A DNA stretch of 64,000 nt from Turicimonas muris (GTDB lineage: Bacteria; Pseudomonadota; Gammaproteobacteria; Burkholderiales; Burkholderiaceae_F). The stretch spans positions 275,049 through 339,048 of the forward strand of contig NZ_NHMP01000003.1 of the NCBI RefSeq assembly GCF_002221595.1, read 5' to 3'. The notes under the pieces are model-generated. The model did not search any database. It was not told the DNA's origin and worked only from the letters and a program-made list of their open reading frames with translations. Within the stretch, counting starts at the first letter, position 1. Each line of letters begins with the position of its first letter. The translations under genes and the position numbers were made by a program. Below, in pieces: positions 32,288 through 40,264 of this stretch.

Positions 32288-32314
32288 AAAAGGCGCCGGA
32301 TTAGAGCGCCTTTT
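32288..32314 (+). terminator. Rho-independent terminator after spoT
   Basis: GGCGC (32292-32296) pairs with GCGCC (32306-32310), with an A-run before and TTTTCTT after. It ends the tal/gmk/rpoZ/spoT direction and stands just before the convergent BOF pseudogene. Confidence 0.8.
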
Positions 32315-32329
32315 CTTATTTAGATGTGA

Positions 32330-32689
32330 TTATCTAACGATCTGCAAAGTGTCAACATCAATTTCAGCCTGATGACCGAAATCCTTATCAACTTCACCAT
32401 GCAAAAGAACCTGGGTCTGCGGTGTTACTTGCTGGCCTCTGAAAACATGGTTGTCAATGTCAACGAGGATTTCACCAGTTTGGTCGCGAAGGATGTATTC
32501 ATCATTGTCGACCTTCTGAGTTAAGTAGCCTTGAACAGAAACATACCGGTTATCTCAGGCTTAGTTGATAATCTGAGCGACACTTGTAACTTGCGGTTGA
32601 GCGCCACCTGTGAACTGAACTTGTGAAGCACCCACAGAAAAAGCGAATATGCCAGCCGCAAGAGCTCCTAAATTCTTCTTTGAAACCAT
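32330..32689 (-). pseudogene. BOF (YgiW/YdeI-type) periplasmic protein broken by two stop codons
   Basis: Reading from ATG 32689 gives a signal peptide and FTGG start, then TAA (32561-32563, codon 43) and TGA (32555-32557, codon 45) within ILN-x-A-x-DNRYVSVQGYL. The same frame continues with a complete BOF fold (GYLTQKVDNDEYILRDQTGEILVDI split at the conserved glycine, then GEVDKDF and EIDVDTLQIVR) to a natural TAA at 32330. The intact paralogue at 32875-33231 aligns without gaps and has glutamine and lysine where the stops occur. Frame is kept elsewhere, so decay looks recent. Confidence 0.85.
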
Positions 32690-32812
32690 CGAAAACTTCT
32701 ATCTGAAGAATCTTTCGATGTTTTCACTGTAGCCTCATTGCGCACCGCGAGCTCTTAAATCACCCCGTTTCAGGCAGAAGAAAAAGATTAGAAACATCTT
32801 TGATACAAAAAG

Positions 32813-32857
32813 AAAAACCGCTCGGCCGGACGAGATTTCTGACGGCAGAACGGTTTT
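32813..32857 (-). terminator. Terminator after the intact BOF gene
   Basis: AAAACCG and CGGTTTT arms (32814-32820, 32851-32857) enclose an inner CTCG/CGAG stem. On the minus strand the structure ends in TTTTTCTTTTTG. It begins 18 bases after the stop of the gene at 32875. Confidence 0.7.
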
Positions 32858-32874
32858 GTTTATGTTAAGAGTTA

Positions 32875-33231
32875 TTACTTCACAACTGTAAGCTTCTTAA
32901 CATCGATTTCCATTGGACCAGTCCAGTCTTTATCGACTTCGCCTTCCAACAAGACTTTAGTCGTCGGAGAAACCGGCTGATTTGCAAAAACTCTGTCTTT
33001 GATTTCTACGCGGATTTCACCGGTCTTATCTTTGAAGATATAGTCCTTATTGCCAACCTTCTGAACGATATAGCCTTCAACGGCTACATATTGATCATCT
33101 TTACCTTGAGAAAGGATCTTTTCAACAGGGGTGACGTTTGCACCGGCGCCTGTGAATTGAGCCTGTGCTGCAGGTAAACCGAAAGCAAAAGAACCTGCGA
33201 CCAAAGCTGCTAAAACAGTCTTAGAAATCAT
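32875..33231 (-). CDS. BOF-family (YgiW/YdeI) periplasmic stress protein
   Basis: A 118-residue secreted protein with an N-terminal signal peptide (cleavage likely after AAQA, before QFTGAG). A bacterial OB-fold follows: VTPVEKILSQGKDDQYVAVEGYI, split here by the conserved strand turn, then YIFKDKTGEIRVEI and VDKDWTGPMEIDVKKLTVV. Family members are induced by oxidative, metal or antimicrobial stress, but the molecular role is not settled. AGGAGG lies upstream of ATG 33231. It is a paralogue of the pseudogene downstream. Confidence 0.88.
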   Translation of the reverse strand: MISKTVLAALVAGSFAFGLPAAQAQFTGAGANVTPVEKILSQGKDDQYVAVEGYIVQKVGNKDYIFKDKTGEIRVEIKDRVFANQPVSPTTKVLLEGEVDKDWTGPMEIDVKKLTVVK

Positions 33232-33446
33232 TTCGTAAAACCCTCCTAAAAAATGGTGTTGAGTTCAATGTACTATATAGTTCACTAAAGATCTCGGGTT
33301 AACTCTCAATCTGAGTTAAATAAATCAAAAATTTCACGAGTTATAAACACCGCAGTTAGCCAGAAAATTTCTCGAGCTATAATTTCCTTTCAATGGTCTT
33401 GTTGCCAGAATTCAATCAAAATTAAAAAGATTTCCAAGGACGATAA

Positions 33447-33698
33447 ATGTTAGTTATTCTTCAACATAAGATTGTTAACTTCGAATCAGTCCGTTTCCTC
33501 GAAAAATCCGAAATGGGCTATCGCTTTGTTTTCAGCAAAGAAGATTTTGTTGATACAGACCTTGACGATGAAGACATCCAAAGTCTATTGCTGGCTTACC
33601 AGACCGGATTAAAGCTCTTCTACCCTCATGATAAAAGGCACATTGATGTTTCTGATTTTCCCTCCGTTCTTGAAGGCGAAAATACAGGAACGGTGTAG
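33447..33698 (+). CDS. Small acidic protein of unknown function
   Basis: An 83-residue protein that I do not recognise. AAGGA lies 7 bases before ATG 33447 and a strong terminator follows, which supports a real single-gene unit. The sequence starts MLVILQHKIVNFESVRFLEK and has an acidic centre (EDFVDTDLDDEDIQSLLLAY). No cysteines, signal peptide or membrane segment. Confidence 0.6.
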   Translation: MLVILQHKIVNFESVRFLEKSEMGYRFVFSKEDFVDTDLDDEDIQSLLLAYQTGLKLFYPHDKRHIDVSDFPSVLEGENTGTV

Positions 33699-33724
33699 AA
33701 GTTCCAGATTTGACTTAACAACCT

Positions 33725-33751
33725 AGGTTTGGCGTGGTCCAAACCTTTTTT
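33725..33751 (+). terminator. Rho-independent terminator
   Basis: AGGTTTGG (33725-33732) and CCAAACCT (33739-33746) form a perfect 8-bp stem, followed by T6. It closes the small gene at 33447-33698. Confidence 0.85.
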
Positions 33752-33770
33752 CATATCCTCAAATAATTAA

Positions 33771-33818
33771 GCTGCCAGTTTCGAGGAAATCTTCCTGAAA
33801 ACTGACAGCCGATTTTTT
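33771..33818. terminator. Long hairpin between the small gene and the ABC operon
   Basis: GCTGCCAGTTT (33771-33781) pairs, with one mismatch, with the arm at about 33799-33809, and an inner AGGAA/TTCCT stem extends it. T6 follows on +. It is a second terminator on +, and its position also suits the end of the minus-strand ABC operon. Confidence 0.65.
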
Positions 33819-33831
33819 GTATTAAAAGCTA

Positions 33832-34662
33832 CTAGAGTTTCTCGCTTTGACCGCCCTTAGGCTGCCATTTCATAGCGTATTTCTCAGCAAAAGAAACAAT
33901 CAGGTCCAAAATCAGAGCGCAGAACGTCAACACTAAGATACCGGCCATCACAGTGTTGATATCAAAAGTACTTTCAGCTTGAAGAATCAAGTAACCGACA
34001 CCCATGGCGGAACCTAAGTATTCACCGACTACCGCACCGACGAAAGCCATACCCACGGAAGAGTGGAGAGAGGAGAATACCCAGCTGGTAGCACTCGGCA
34101 GATAAACATAGCGCAAGAGTTGGCTCTTGTTGGCACCAAGCATTCTGGCACTGGCCAGAACATTCGGGCTGACTTCACGAACGCCCTGATAAACGTTGAA
34201 GAAAACGATAAAGAATACAAGGGTGATACCCAAAGCAACTTTAGAACCGATTCCCAAGCCGAACCAAACGCCGAAAATAGGAGCCAAAATAACACGCGGC
34301 ATAGAGTTCAGACCCTTAATGTACGGATCTAAGATGGCTGCTGCCGTCGGAGCCAAAGCAAGCCATAAACCGACGATAAGACCGGCTACGGTACCGAATA
34401 CAAAGGCGAGTACAGTTTCGGTCAACGTAACGGCCAAGTTGGGATAAATTTCCAGATTAACAAAGAACCAATCCCAAATAACTTGACAGATTTGTACAGG
34501 CTCTCCGAAGAAAAAAGCAGCCTGATTATCGTCTTCAAATACAAACGGCGGAATTAGACCCGGTTTGGTCATTAACCACCAAAAGAAGAAAATTACGACA
34601 AGCAAAAGAAGCTGACAGGCAGTTAATTTTGTTTTCGACTGAAGGATGCTTGAGTTCTTCAT
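33832..34662 (-). CDS. ABC transporter permease (NitT/TauT type)
   Basis: A 276-residue inner-membrane permease of the SsuC/TauC/NrtB family. It has about six transmembrane segments and the EAA-type loop around AGLIVGLWLALAPTAA and GANKSQLLRYVYLPSATSWVFSS. The ATG overlaps the ATPase stop (ATGA), so the two are translationally coupled. Substrate cannot be told from sequence; family members carry sulfonates, nitrate, bicarbonate or thiamine precursors. Confidence 0.88.
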   Translation of the reverse strand: MKNSSILQSKTKLTACQLLLLVVIFFFWWLMTKPGLIPPFVFEDDNQAAFFFGEPVQICQVIWDWFFVNLEIYPNLAVTLTETVLAFVFGTVAGLIVGLWLALAPTAAAILDPYIKGLNSMPRVILAPIFGVWFGLGIGSKVALGITLVFFIVFFNVYQGVREVSPNVLASARMLGANKSQLLRYVYLPSATSWVFSSLHSSVGMAFVGAVVGEYLGSAMGVGYLILQAESTFDINTVMAGILVLTFCALILDLIVSFAEKYAMKWQPKGGQSEKL

Positions 34663-35471
34663 GCTTTCACCTTGTTTCTTTGATTTTCGTAGCCCTTGAG
34701 AACTTCTTCACGTAAGTCAGCCCAAATAGCATTGTGCAATTCAATAAATCTTGGTGTCACTCTAACTTCGGCAACATCGCGGGGTCTTGCGATATCAATA
34801 ACGAATTCGCCGATTGGATGTGAAGCAGGACCGGCTGACATGACGACAACACGGTCAGAAATAGAGATAGCTTCATCTAAGTCATGAGTAATGAAGAGGA
34901 CGGCTTTCTTCTTTTGAGCCCAGAGATCCAAAACCTCATTTTCCATTAATTGACGAGTCTGAATATCCAAAGCAGAGAAAGGTTCATCCATAAGAATAAT
35001 GTCCGGATCCATAATCAGAGTCTGTGCTAAAGCGACTCTTTTTCTCATGCCTCCGGACAATTCATGCGGATAACGGTCTTCAAAACCTCTCAGACCTACT
35101 CTGGCCAGCCAATGCTCGGCCATTTCTTTCACTTCGTTCTGAGGTTTTCCGGCAAACTGCAAACCTGCAGAAACATTTGCTATTGCCGTACGCCAAGGCA
35201 TGAGGGCTTCTGCCTGGAACATATAGCCGGCACGTTTATTAAGACCGGTAAGTTCTTCTCCGAAAACTTTAACGGTTCCCTTGGAAGGAGAGAGCAGTCC
35301 AGCGGACATGTTCAATAAAGTGGATTTACCGCAGCCGGTCGGCCCGACTACGCTAACGAACTCACCGTCACCAATCGTTAAATTAACGTCTCTGACGGCG
35401 GTGTAATGATTCCCGTCAGGTGTAACAAAACTGCACGTTACCTCTGTGAATTCCAAAGCAGGATGATTCAT
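34659..35471 (-). CDS. ABC transporter ATPase (NitT/TauT type)
   Basis: A 270-residue ATPase of the SsuB/TauB family. Walker A GPTGCGKSTLL, Q-loop FQAEALMPWRTA, signature LSGGMRKRVALAQTL, Walker B DIILMDEPFSALD and the H-loop FITHDLDEAI are all intact. It powers the adjacent permease and overlaps its start by four bases. Confidence 0.93.
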   Translation of the reverse strand: MNHPALEFTEVTCSFVTPDGNHYTAVRDVNLTIGDGEFVSVVGPTGCGKSTLLNMSAGLLSPSKGTVKVFGEELTGLNKRAGYMFQAEALMPWRTAIANVSAGLQFAGKPQNEVKEMAEHWLARVGLRGFEDRYPHELSGGMRKRVALAQTLIMDPDIILMDEPFSALDIQTRQLMENEVLDLWAQKKKAVLFITHDLDEAISISDRVVVMSAGPASHPIGEFVIDIARPRDVAEVRVTPRFIELHNAIWADLREEVLKGYENQRNKVKA

Positions 35472-35532
35472 TTTTCTTTTAGATTAATTTAATAGGACTC
35501 TTGGGATCGCAGGTGCGATCCCAATATCTTAA

Positions 35533-36573
35533 TTATTTTGCAGGGTATTTTTTCAAAGCTTCTTCAACAAATTTATTGGTATATACCTTGCTTAAATCAA
35601 TCTTGGCCGGATCAATTTTGTCATTAACAGTCTTCAAAGCATTCAAAGAGATATTTGCACAGCCTTCCGGGAATTTGCCGTCCGGAGAAAGTGCTTCTCT
35701 GTTGCCTTCGAAACCTGCTAAATAAACGTCTCTGTTGCCCATCAAGTAAGATTCGGGAACAACCTTTGCGACATCCTCCGGTGTAGCCTTAGACAACCAT
35801 TCGTCGGCGCGGACAATAGCATTTGTCAATGCTTGAACTGCTTTCGGATTCTTTTCTACGAAGGAAGTCGGAGCATATAAGCATCCGGCTGGAAGAGTGC
35901 CTCCGAAGAAGCTTTCGGACTCGGCAACTTTACGTGTATCTGCCACCACTTTTGCGTCGCCGTTACGGGTAAGGAGAGTAATAACAGGATCCAAATTGAT
36001 CAAAGCATCAATCTGACCGCTCCTCAGAGCAGCAACTGCACCGGAGGAGGAACCTACGCCGATAAAAGCAACATCTTTCGGGCCCAACCCGCCTTTAGCC
36101 AAGATATAGTTGGCAACCATCTGAGAAGAGGAGCCTGGGGCCGTAACACCGATTTTCTTGCCTTTCAGGTCGCTCAGCTGCTTGTAATTGGGCATTTTCT
36201 TTGTAGAAACAACCATTGCCAACTGAGGAGCGCGGCCTTGAAGAACGAAAGCAGTCATCGCCTGTTTCTTGGCCTGCATGGAAATTGTGTGTTCAAATGC
36301 GCCGGATACTACATCAGCGCTGCCTCCCACAACCGCCTGAAGGGCGCGGGAGCCGCCTTGGAAATCGACGATCTTGACATTAAGGCCTTCATCTTTGAAA
36401 TAACCAAGCTGTTCGGCAATGGTCAAAGGCAAGTAGTAGTAGAGGCTTTTTCCTCCAACAGCAATGGTGATGTCAGTTTTTTCTGCTGCAAAAGCAGTAC
36501 TCATACCGGGTGCCATCATGGCAAATGTTCCGGCGGCTGCGGCTGCAATAATCGTACGTCGAGTGAACTTCAT
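35533..36573 (-). CDS. ABC transporter substrate-binding protein (NitT/TauT type)
   Basis: A 346-residue periplasmic binding protein, first gene of the importer operon. The N-terminus MKFTRRTIIAAAAAGTFAMM has paired arginines before a hydrophobic stretch, so Tat or Sec export are both possible; cleavage is likely after AFAA. The NMT1/SsuA-like core is LPLTIAEQLGYFKDEGLNV, then GGSADVVSGAFEHTISMQ and LKGKKIGVTAPGSSSQM. Preceded by GAGGAAAAA and, further up, by a terminator-like hairpin. Confidence 0.9.
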   Translation of the reverse strand: MKFTRRTIIAAAAAGTFAMMAPGMSTAFAAEKTDITIAVGGKSLYYYLPLTIAEQLGYFKDEGLNVKIVDFQGGSRALQAVVGGSADVVSGAFEHTISMQAKKQAMTAFVLQGRAPQLAMVVSTKKMPNYKQLSDLKGKKIGVTAPGSSSQMVANYILAKGGLGPKDVAFIGVGSSSGAVAALRSGQIDALINLDPVITLLTRNGDAKVVADTRKVAESESFFGGTLPAGCLYAPTSFVEKNPKAVQALTNAIVRADEWLSKATPEDVAKVVPESYLMGNRDVYLAGFEGNREALSPDGKFPEGCANISLNALKTVNDKIDPAKIDLSKVYTNKFVEEALKKYPAK

Positions 36574-36587
36574 AATTTTTCCTCAAT

Positions 36588-36611
36588 AAAAAAAGTCCGT
36601 TTTCACGGACT
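36588..36611 (-). promoter_or_regulatory. Terminator/attenuator-like hairpin just before the ABC operon
   Basis: AGTCCGT (36594-36600) and ACGGACT (36605-36611) form a perfect 7-bp stem with a TTTC loop. On the minus strand it is followed by T7, then TATTGAGG and the start codon at 36573. An intrinsic terminator only 15 bases before a start codon suggests attenuation, or the end of a short leader transcript. The rest of the 328-base gap to recR holds no RNA family that I recognise. Confidence 0.6.
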
Positions 36612-36901
36612 GTTTCTGCTACCACTTTTTATTTCAATTTCCAACTAGGATTACAAAAACAGCCGTCTTTTGCGCAAAGTAAGTCGCAACAAACCTAGCA
36701 AAAGGCCCAAACCGTTTTCGCTGCAAACAGGATTCATTGGAAATGCAACGCCAGTGCTTCCCACGAAACACGGCACAGCTACGCCGGCGGTCATTCCGGA
36801 GCTGCTAATTGTCGCAATTGTGTGATTCACTTTTAGATCCAATAAATTTGTTTAACTAAGTAACAGAATACCTAGAAATTTATTGATTTTCAGAAGTTTG
36901 A

Positions 36902-37513
36902 CTAATTATTTTCCCGTATACGACGGTTAAGCATTGCCTGAGCCACAGTATTTACATCGGTGTATTCGAGCTCTGCACCGGCGGGGATCCCTTTAGCGAT
37001 ACGGGTCACTTTGACATGAGGAGTATGTTTTGCCAGCAATTCAGTAATGGCAAGCGCAGTAGCCTCTCCCTCGGCGGTAAAAGAAGTTGCAATTACGACT
37101 TCTTTAACTTCAGGCTCGGAGGCCCGGTCGATTAAATGACCTAACTCCAGCTCATTGGGTCCGATGCCGTTTAAAGGTGAAAGACGGCCCATCAAAATGA
37201 AGTATCTGCCGTTCCAAGATAAGCTTTGCTCAATGACCATCATATCTGCAACGGTTTCTACGACACACAGCAGAGAATCGTCTCTGTGAATGCTGGAGCA
37301 ATATTTGCAGACATCTTTATCGGTCAGATTATTACAGCGCGGGCATCGCTTAACGTTCTTCACCGCGTTGAGCAAAGCATTGCCTAAGCGAGAAGCCGTT
37401 TCTTTATCAGAAGTTAAAAGCTGATAAGCCATTCTCTGAGCAGCTTTCGGGCCGATGCCGGGAAGCTGCCGCAAAGAATCAATCAGCTCTTCTATGGAAC
37501 TAACTGAAGCCAC
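36902..37513 (-). CDS. recR: RecR recombination mediator
   Basis: A 203-residue protein of standard length. It has a helix-hairpin-helix (QLPGIGPKAAQRMAYQLL), a zinc finger (C57, C60, C69, C72), a Toprim domain (VVETVADMMVIEQS) and a Walker-like C-terminus. With RecF and RecO it loads RecA at gaps. The start is GTG 37513, four bases after the ybaB stop, in the conserved dnaX-ybaB-recR operon. Confidence 0.95.
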   Translation of the reverse strand: MASVSSIEELIDSLRQLPGIGPKAAQRMAYQLLTSDKETASRLGNALLNAVKNVKRCPRCNNLTDKDVCKYCSSIHRDDSLLCVVETVADMMVIEQSLSWNGRYFILMGRLSPLNGIGPNELELGHLIDRASEPEVKEVVIATSFTAEGEATALAITELLAKHTPHVKVTRIAKGIPAGAELEYTDVNTVAQAMLNRRIRENN

Positions 37514-37517
37514 GAGA

Positions 37518-37844
37518 TTAGAAAGGAAGTTTCATGCCGCCGGTTGCAGCAGCCATCTTTTGTTCTACTTCGGCTTCGATTTTCTTTTGAGTGTCGTTAA
37601 GAGCGGCTGTCAAAAGATCTTCGAGCATATCTTTGTCTTCAACGCTTCCTACGAGGGAGTCATCAATTTCGACTCTCTTGCAAACATTCTTGCAGCTCAT
37701 GGTTACCTTGACGGCACCGTTGCCGGCCTCACCGGTAACATCGATAGTTGCTAACAGTTCCTGAGCTTTTTTGATGTTGTTCTGCATCATCTGAGCCTGT
37801 TTCATCATTTGGCCCATCTGGCCCATTCCACCGAAATTACGCAT
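37518..37844 (-). CDS. ybaB: YbaB/EbfC nucleoid-associated protein
   Basis: A 108-residue DNA-binding protein with a Met/Gln/Gly-rich N-terminus (GGMGQMGQMMKQAQMMQNN) and the conserved GAVKVTMSCKNVCKRVEIDDSL core. It forms tweezer-like dimers on DNA. AAAGGA precedes ATG 37844. It lies between dnaX and recR. Confidence 0.94.
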   Translation of the reverse strand: MRNFGGMGQMGQMMKQAQMMQNNIKKAQELLATIDVTGEAGNGAVKVTMSCKNVCKRVEIDDSLVGSVEDKDMLEDLLTAALNDTQKKIEAEVEQKMAAATGGMKLPF

Positions 37845-37860
37845 TTATATTTCCTTTAAA

Positions 37861-39858
37861 TCAAATAACACGAGGCGTGTTGTTTTTGTCATACAAGGTG
37901 ACATTGTCAATCGAAATCGTAGAACCAAAAGTATTCAAGATCTCTTTGACGAATTTTGTTTTCGAGATTCTATCCAACTTTTCAATTTTTTCTTCTATGA
38001 ATTCTTGCTTTCTGAGCCTTTTGAGTGTCTGTCCTTTTCCTTTGGAAACAAATTTAACTTTCAGCTGAAGCTGAGGCCCGAAATGTTTCTGAAGTTCTTT
38101 TTGCAGAGCTGAGACATGTTCCTCATGCGTCAATGCTTCCAATGTTGTGGTCAGAACCATGCTAGAACCGTCAAAACTTTCGAGCTCGGACAGATCAACT
38201 AAAGGCTGAGAAGATTCAATGAGCTTTATTTTTTTTGCAGCTTCGAGCCATGGATTCATCTGAACGGGTACACCTTCAAACTCATCTCGTTCCCGGACGA
38301 TGGTTCTCTGCTGAGGAATATATTCGTCTTCTCCGCTTTCACCGGCTACCCCCTCAGATACATAATCATCATAGGACCAAGGGACATCATCCTGATCATC
38401 TTGCGGAGGAAATTCTTTCCGGCTATCTTGGGGCTGCGGAGGAGAAGAATCTCGAACTTCAGCCGATGGCTTATTCTCTGACGGCGAGGGGGTGGAAGCG
38501 GGAGCATTGTCCTCAATTAATTTTTTTTTTGAGCCCGTTAACACAGGCATTTCTTCCCAAGGAGGAATATCTCCTGGATCTTTGCCCGCAGCCGAAGAAG
38601 CCGTTTTAGCGGCAACCGGAGAAGCAGACGGTACTTGGGGTTCCGGTTTGAGAACCGCAGCCATAGGAGCCGGTAAAACCGGAGCTTCAGTAGAATGAGG
38701 AGCAGGCGCCTCCAGTCCCTTCATCGGGGCAACCACCGGTCTTTTCGAATTTTTGGCTTCTGCAGGCGCAAATGCCATCATGCGCATTAAAGCCATCGTG
38801 AAACCAGAGTATTCATCCGGAGCAAGACTTATCTCGTTTCTCGCATGGATAGCTATCTGGTAGTAGAGCTGAACCTCATCAGGTGCAAAAGCCTGTGCAA
38901 GAGATTTGACAGCATCCGAGTCCGGTTCTTCCGGATTCAGAGAAGCCGGGAGCATTTGAACTATAGAAATTCTATGGAACAGCAATGCCATATCTTTAAG
39001 AGCCTGAGTATAGGACAAGCTGCGTGCGCCAATCTCATCGGCCACCTGCATAACCTGGACAGGGTCTCGATTCGCTAACGCTCCCAACAATCGGATCAAG
39101 GTTGTGGAATCAATTGTTCCCAGCATTTCTCTGACGTTTTCTAACGTCAGGTTGCCTGCACTGAATGCTATAGCTTGGTCCAATAACGACAAGCCGTCAC
39201 GCATGGAACCGCGCGCTCCGGTTGCCAACATTCGTAATGCAGGAAGCTCGTACGGGAATCCTTCCTTTTTAAGAAGTTCTTCCATGTGCCCTGAAATCAG
39301 CATCGGAGACAAGCTCTTAAGATTAAATTGCAGGCAACGGGAAAGAACGGTGACCGGGACCTTTTGCGGATCGGTTGTCGCCAAAATAAATTTGACGTAC
39401 TCGGGAGGTTCCTCCAAAGTTTTAAGCATGGCGTTAAATGCCTGGGTAGTCAGCTGATGGACTTCGTCAATCATGTAAACTTTGAAACGGGCATTTGTGG
39501 GAGCGTACTTGGCTCTTTCCAGGAGGGATACCATATCGTCAATACCGCGCGTGCTAGCCGCGTCCATTTCGATATAGTCCACGAAACGGTCTTCATCAAT
39601 AGCTCTGCAAGCCTCACATACACCGCAAGGATGAGCCGTAATGCCGCCCTTTCCGTCTTCGCCTACACAATTCAAGCACTTGGCCAAAATTCTGGAGATT
39701 GTTGTTTTACCTACACCGCGAGTTCCCGTAAACAAATAAGCGTGGTGAAGACGATTTTCTGTCAAAGCATGAGTCAAAGCACGGACAACGTGATCTTGCC
39801 CGATCAATGTAGAAAAATCGTGTGGACGCCACTTTCTAGCTAAAACCTGATAAGCCAT
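37861..39858 (-). CDS. dnaX: DNA polymerase III tau subunit (gamma by slippage)
   Basis: A 665-residue clamp-loader and organising subunit. The AAA+ part has Walker A GTRGVGKT (45-52), a zinc site (CLNC...HPCGVCEAC), Walker B MIDEVHQL and the sensor LATTDPQKVPVTVLSRC. Domain III ends near residue 370. A Pro/Ala/Ser-rich linker follows, with an A10 tract at codons 443-446 where a one-base slip stops translation at once, giving a gamma-like product of about 447-448 residues. The region beyond is the polymerase- and helicase-contacting tau tail. First gene of dnaX-ybaB-recR. Confidence 0.95.
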   Translation of the reverse strand: MAYQVLARKWRPHDFSTLIGQDHVVRALTHALTENRLHHAYLFTGTRGVGKTTISRILAKCLNCVGEDGKGGITAHPCGVCEACRAIDEDRFVDYIEMDAASTRGIDDMVSLLERAKYAPTNARFKVYMIDEVHQLTTQAFNAMLKTLEEPPEYVKFILATTDPQKVPVTVLSRCLQFNLKSLSPMLISGHMEELLKKEGFPYELPALRMLATGARGSMRDGLSLLDQAIAFSAGNLTLENVREMLGTIDSTTLIRLLGALANRDPVQVMQVADEIGARSLSYTQALKDMALLFHRISIVQMLPASLNPEEPDSDAVKSLAQAFAPDEVQLYYQIAIHARNEISLAPDEYSGFTMALMRMMAFAPAEAKNSKRPVVAPMKGLEAPAPHSTEAPVLPAPMAAVLKPEPQVPSASPVAAKTASSAAGKDPGDIPPWEEMPVLTGSKKKLIEDNAPASTPSPSENKPSAEVRDSSPPQPQDSRKEFPPQDDQDDVPWSYDDYVSEGVAGESGEDEYIPQQRTIVRERDEFEGVPVQMNPWLEAAKKIKLIESSQPLVDLSELESFDGSSMVLTTTLEALTHEEHVSALQKELQKHFGPQLQLKVKFVSKGKGQTLKRLRKQEFIEEKIEKLDRISKTKFVKEILNTFGSTISIDNVTLYDKNNTPRVI
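38521..38530 (-). promoter_or_regulatory. A10 slippage tract inside dnaX
   Basis: On the coding strand the tract reads TC-A10-TTAATTGAG, encoding S-K-K-K-L-I-E in frame. Adding one A (or a -1 ribosomal shift) gives K-I-N-stop; losing one A gives N-stop. Either slip therefore truncates the protein within a few codons of residue 446, as in the dnaX slippage and frameshift systems known from Thermus and E. coli. Confidence 0.75.
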
Positions 39859-39986
39859 GGAAAAAATCTCTTAAAGATTCGGTTTACAACCAAATCATCA
39901 TGCAGGAGGTAAAACTGTTCCGAATTGAAGAATTTTAGATGAATTTAGGCGCTATGCAAGCGGAGAGAAAGAAAAGAAAAAGAAAA

Positions 39987-40077
39987 GCGGACCACACCTC
40001 GGCACTGCTAGGATCGTTATGGCTGCTTCGTTCCCGACCTGACCAGGTTCACGACATTCACATGCGAGGGGGCCCGC
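39987..40077 (-). ncRNA. ffs: 4.5S signal recognition particle RNA
   Basis: On the minus strand the conserved SRP helix 8 core is clear: ACCTGGTCAGGT, then GGGAACGAAGCAGCC, matching the bacterial 4.5S consensus. The ends pair (GCGGGCC at 40077-40071 with GGTCCGC at 39993-39987, one G-U), and a TTTTC run follows. About 91 nt, the small 4.5S form without an Alu domain. A TAGAAT -10-like box lies about 10 bases upstream (near 40087). It works with Ffh in membrane protein targeting. Located 128 bases before dnaX. Confidence 0.93.
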
Positions 40078-40264
40078 AGAGCGAGATTCTAACAGAATTC
40101 AAAAAAAAGAAAAGCGCAGCTTAATTTTCACTTTTACCTTCTGCTCCACTCCGTTTTTCTTCCTCGTGCCAAGGCATTTTCCCGAATTAGATTGATTCTC
40201 TTCCACACCTTTGACGAGGACCGATACAGTACATCGGAAGAAAAACTACTTACAAATTTTCGAG

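Noticed and set aside
32555..32557. TGA in the BOF copy as a possible selenocysteine codon
   Set aside because: A TAA stop lies two codons earlier, no SECIS-like hairpin is evident and the paralogue has lysine there, so mutation is simpler.
36651..36842. 63-residue ORF between recR and the ABC operon
   Set aside because: No ribosome site at its TTG/GTG starts and no family resemblance; more likely leader sequence.
36600..36900. Possible TPP riboswitch before the NitT/TauT-type importer (which could suggest a thiamine precursor)
   Set aside because: The conserved CTGAGA and ACCTGATC-type elements are not present.
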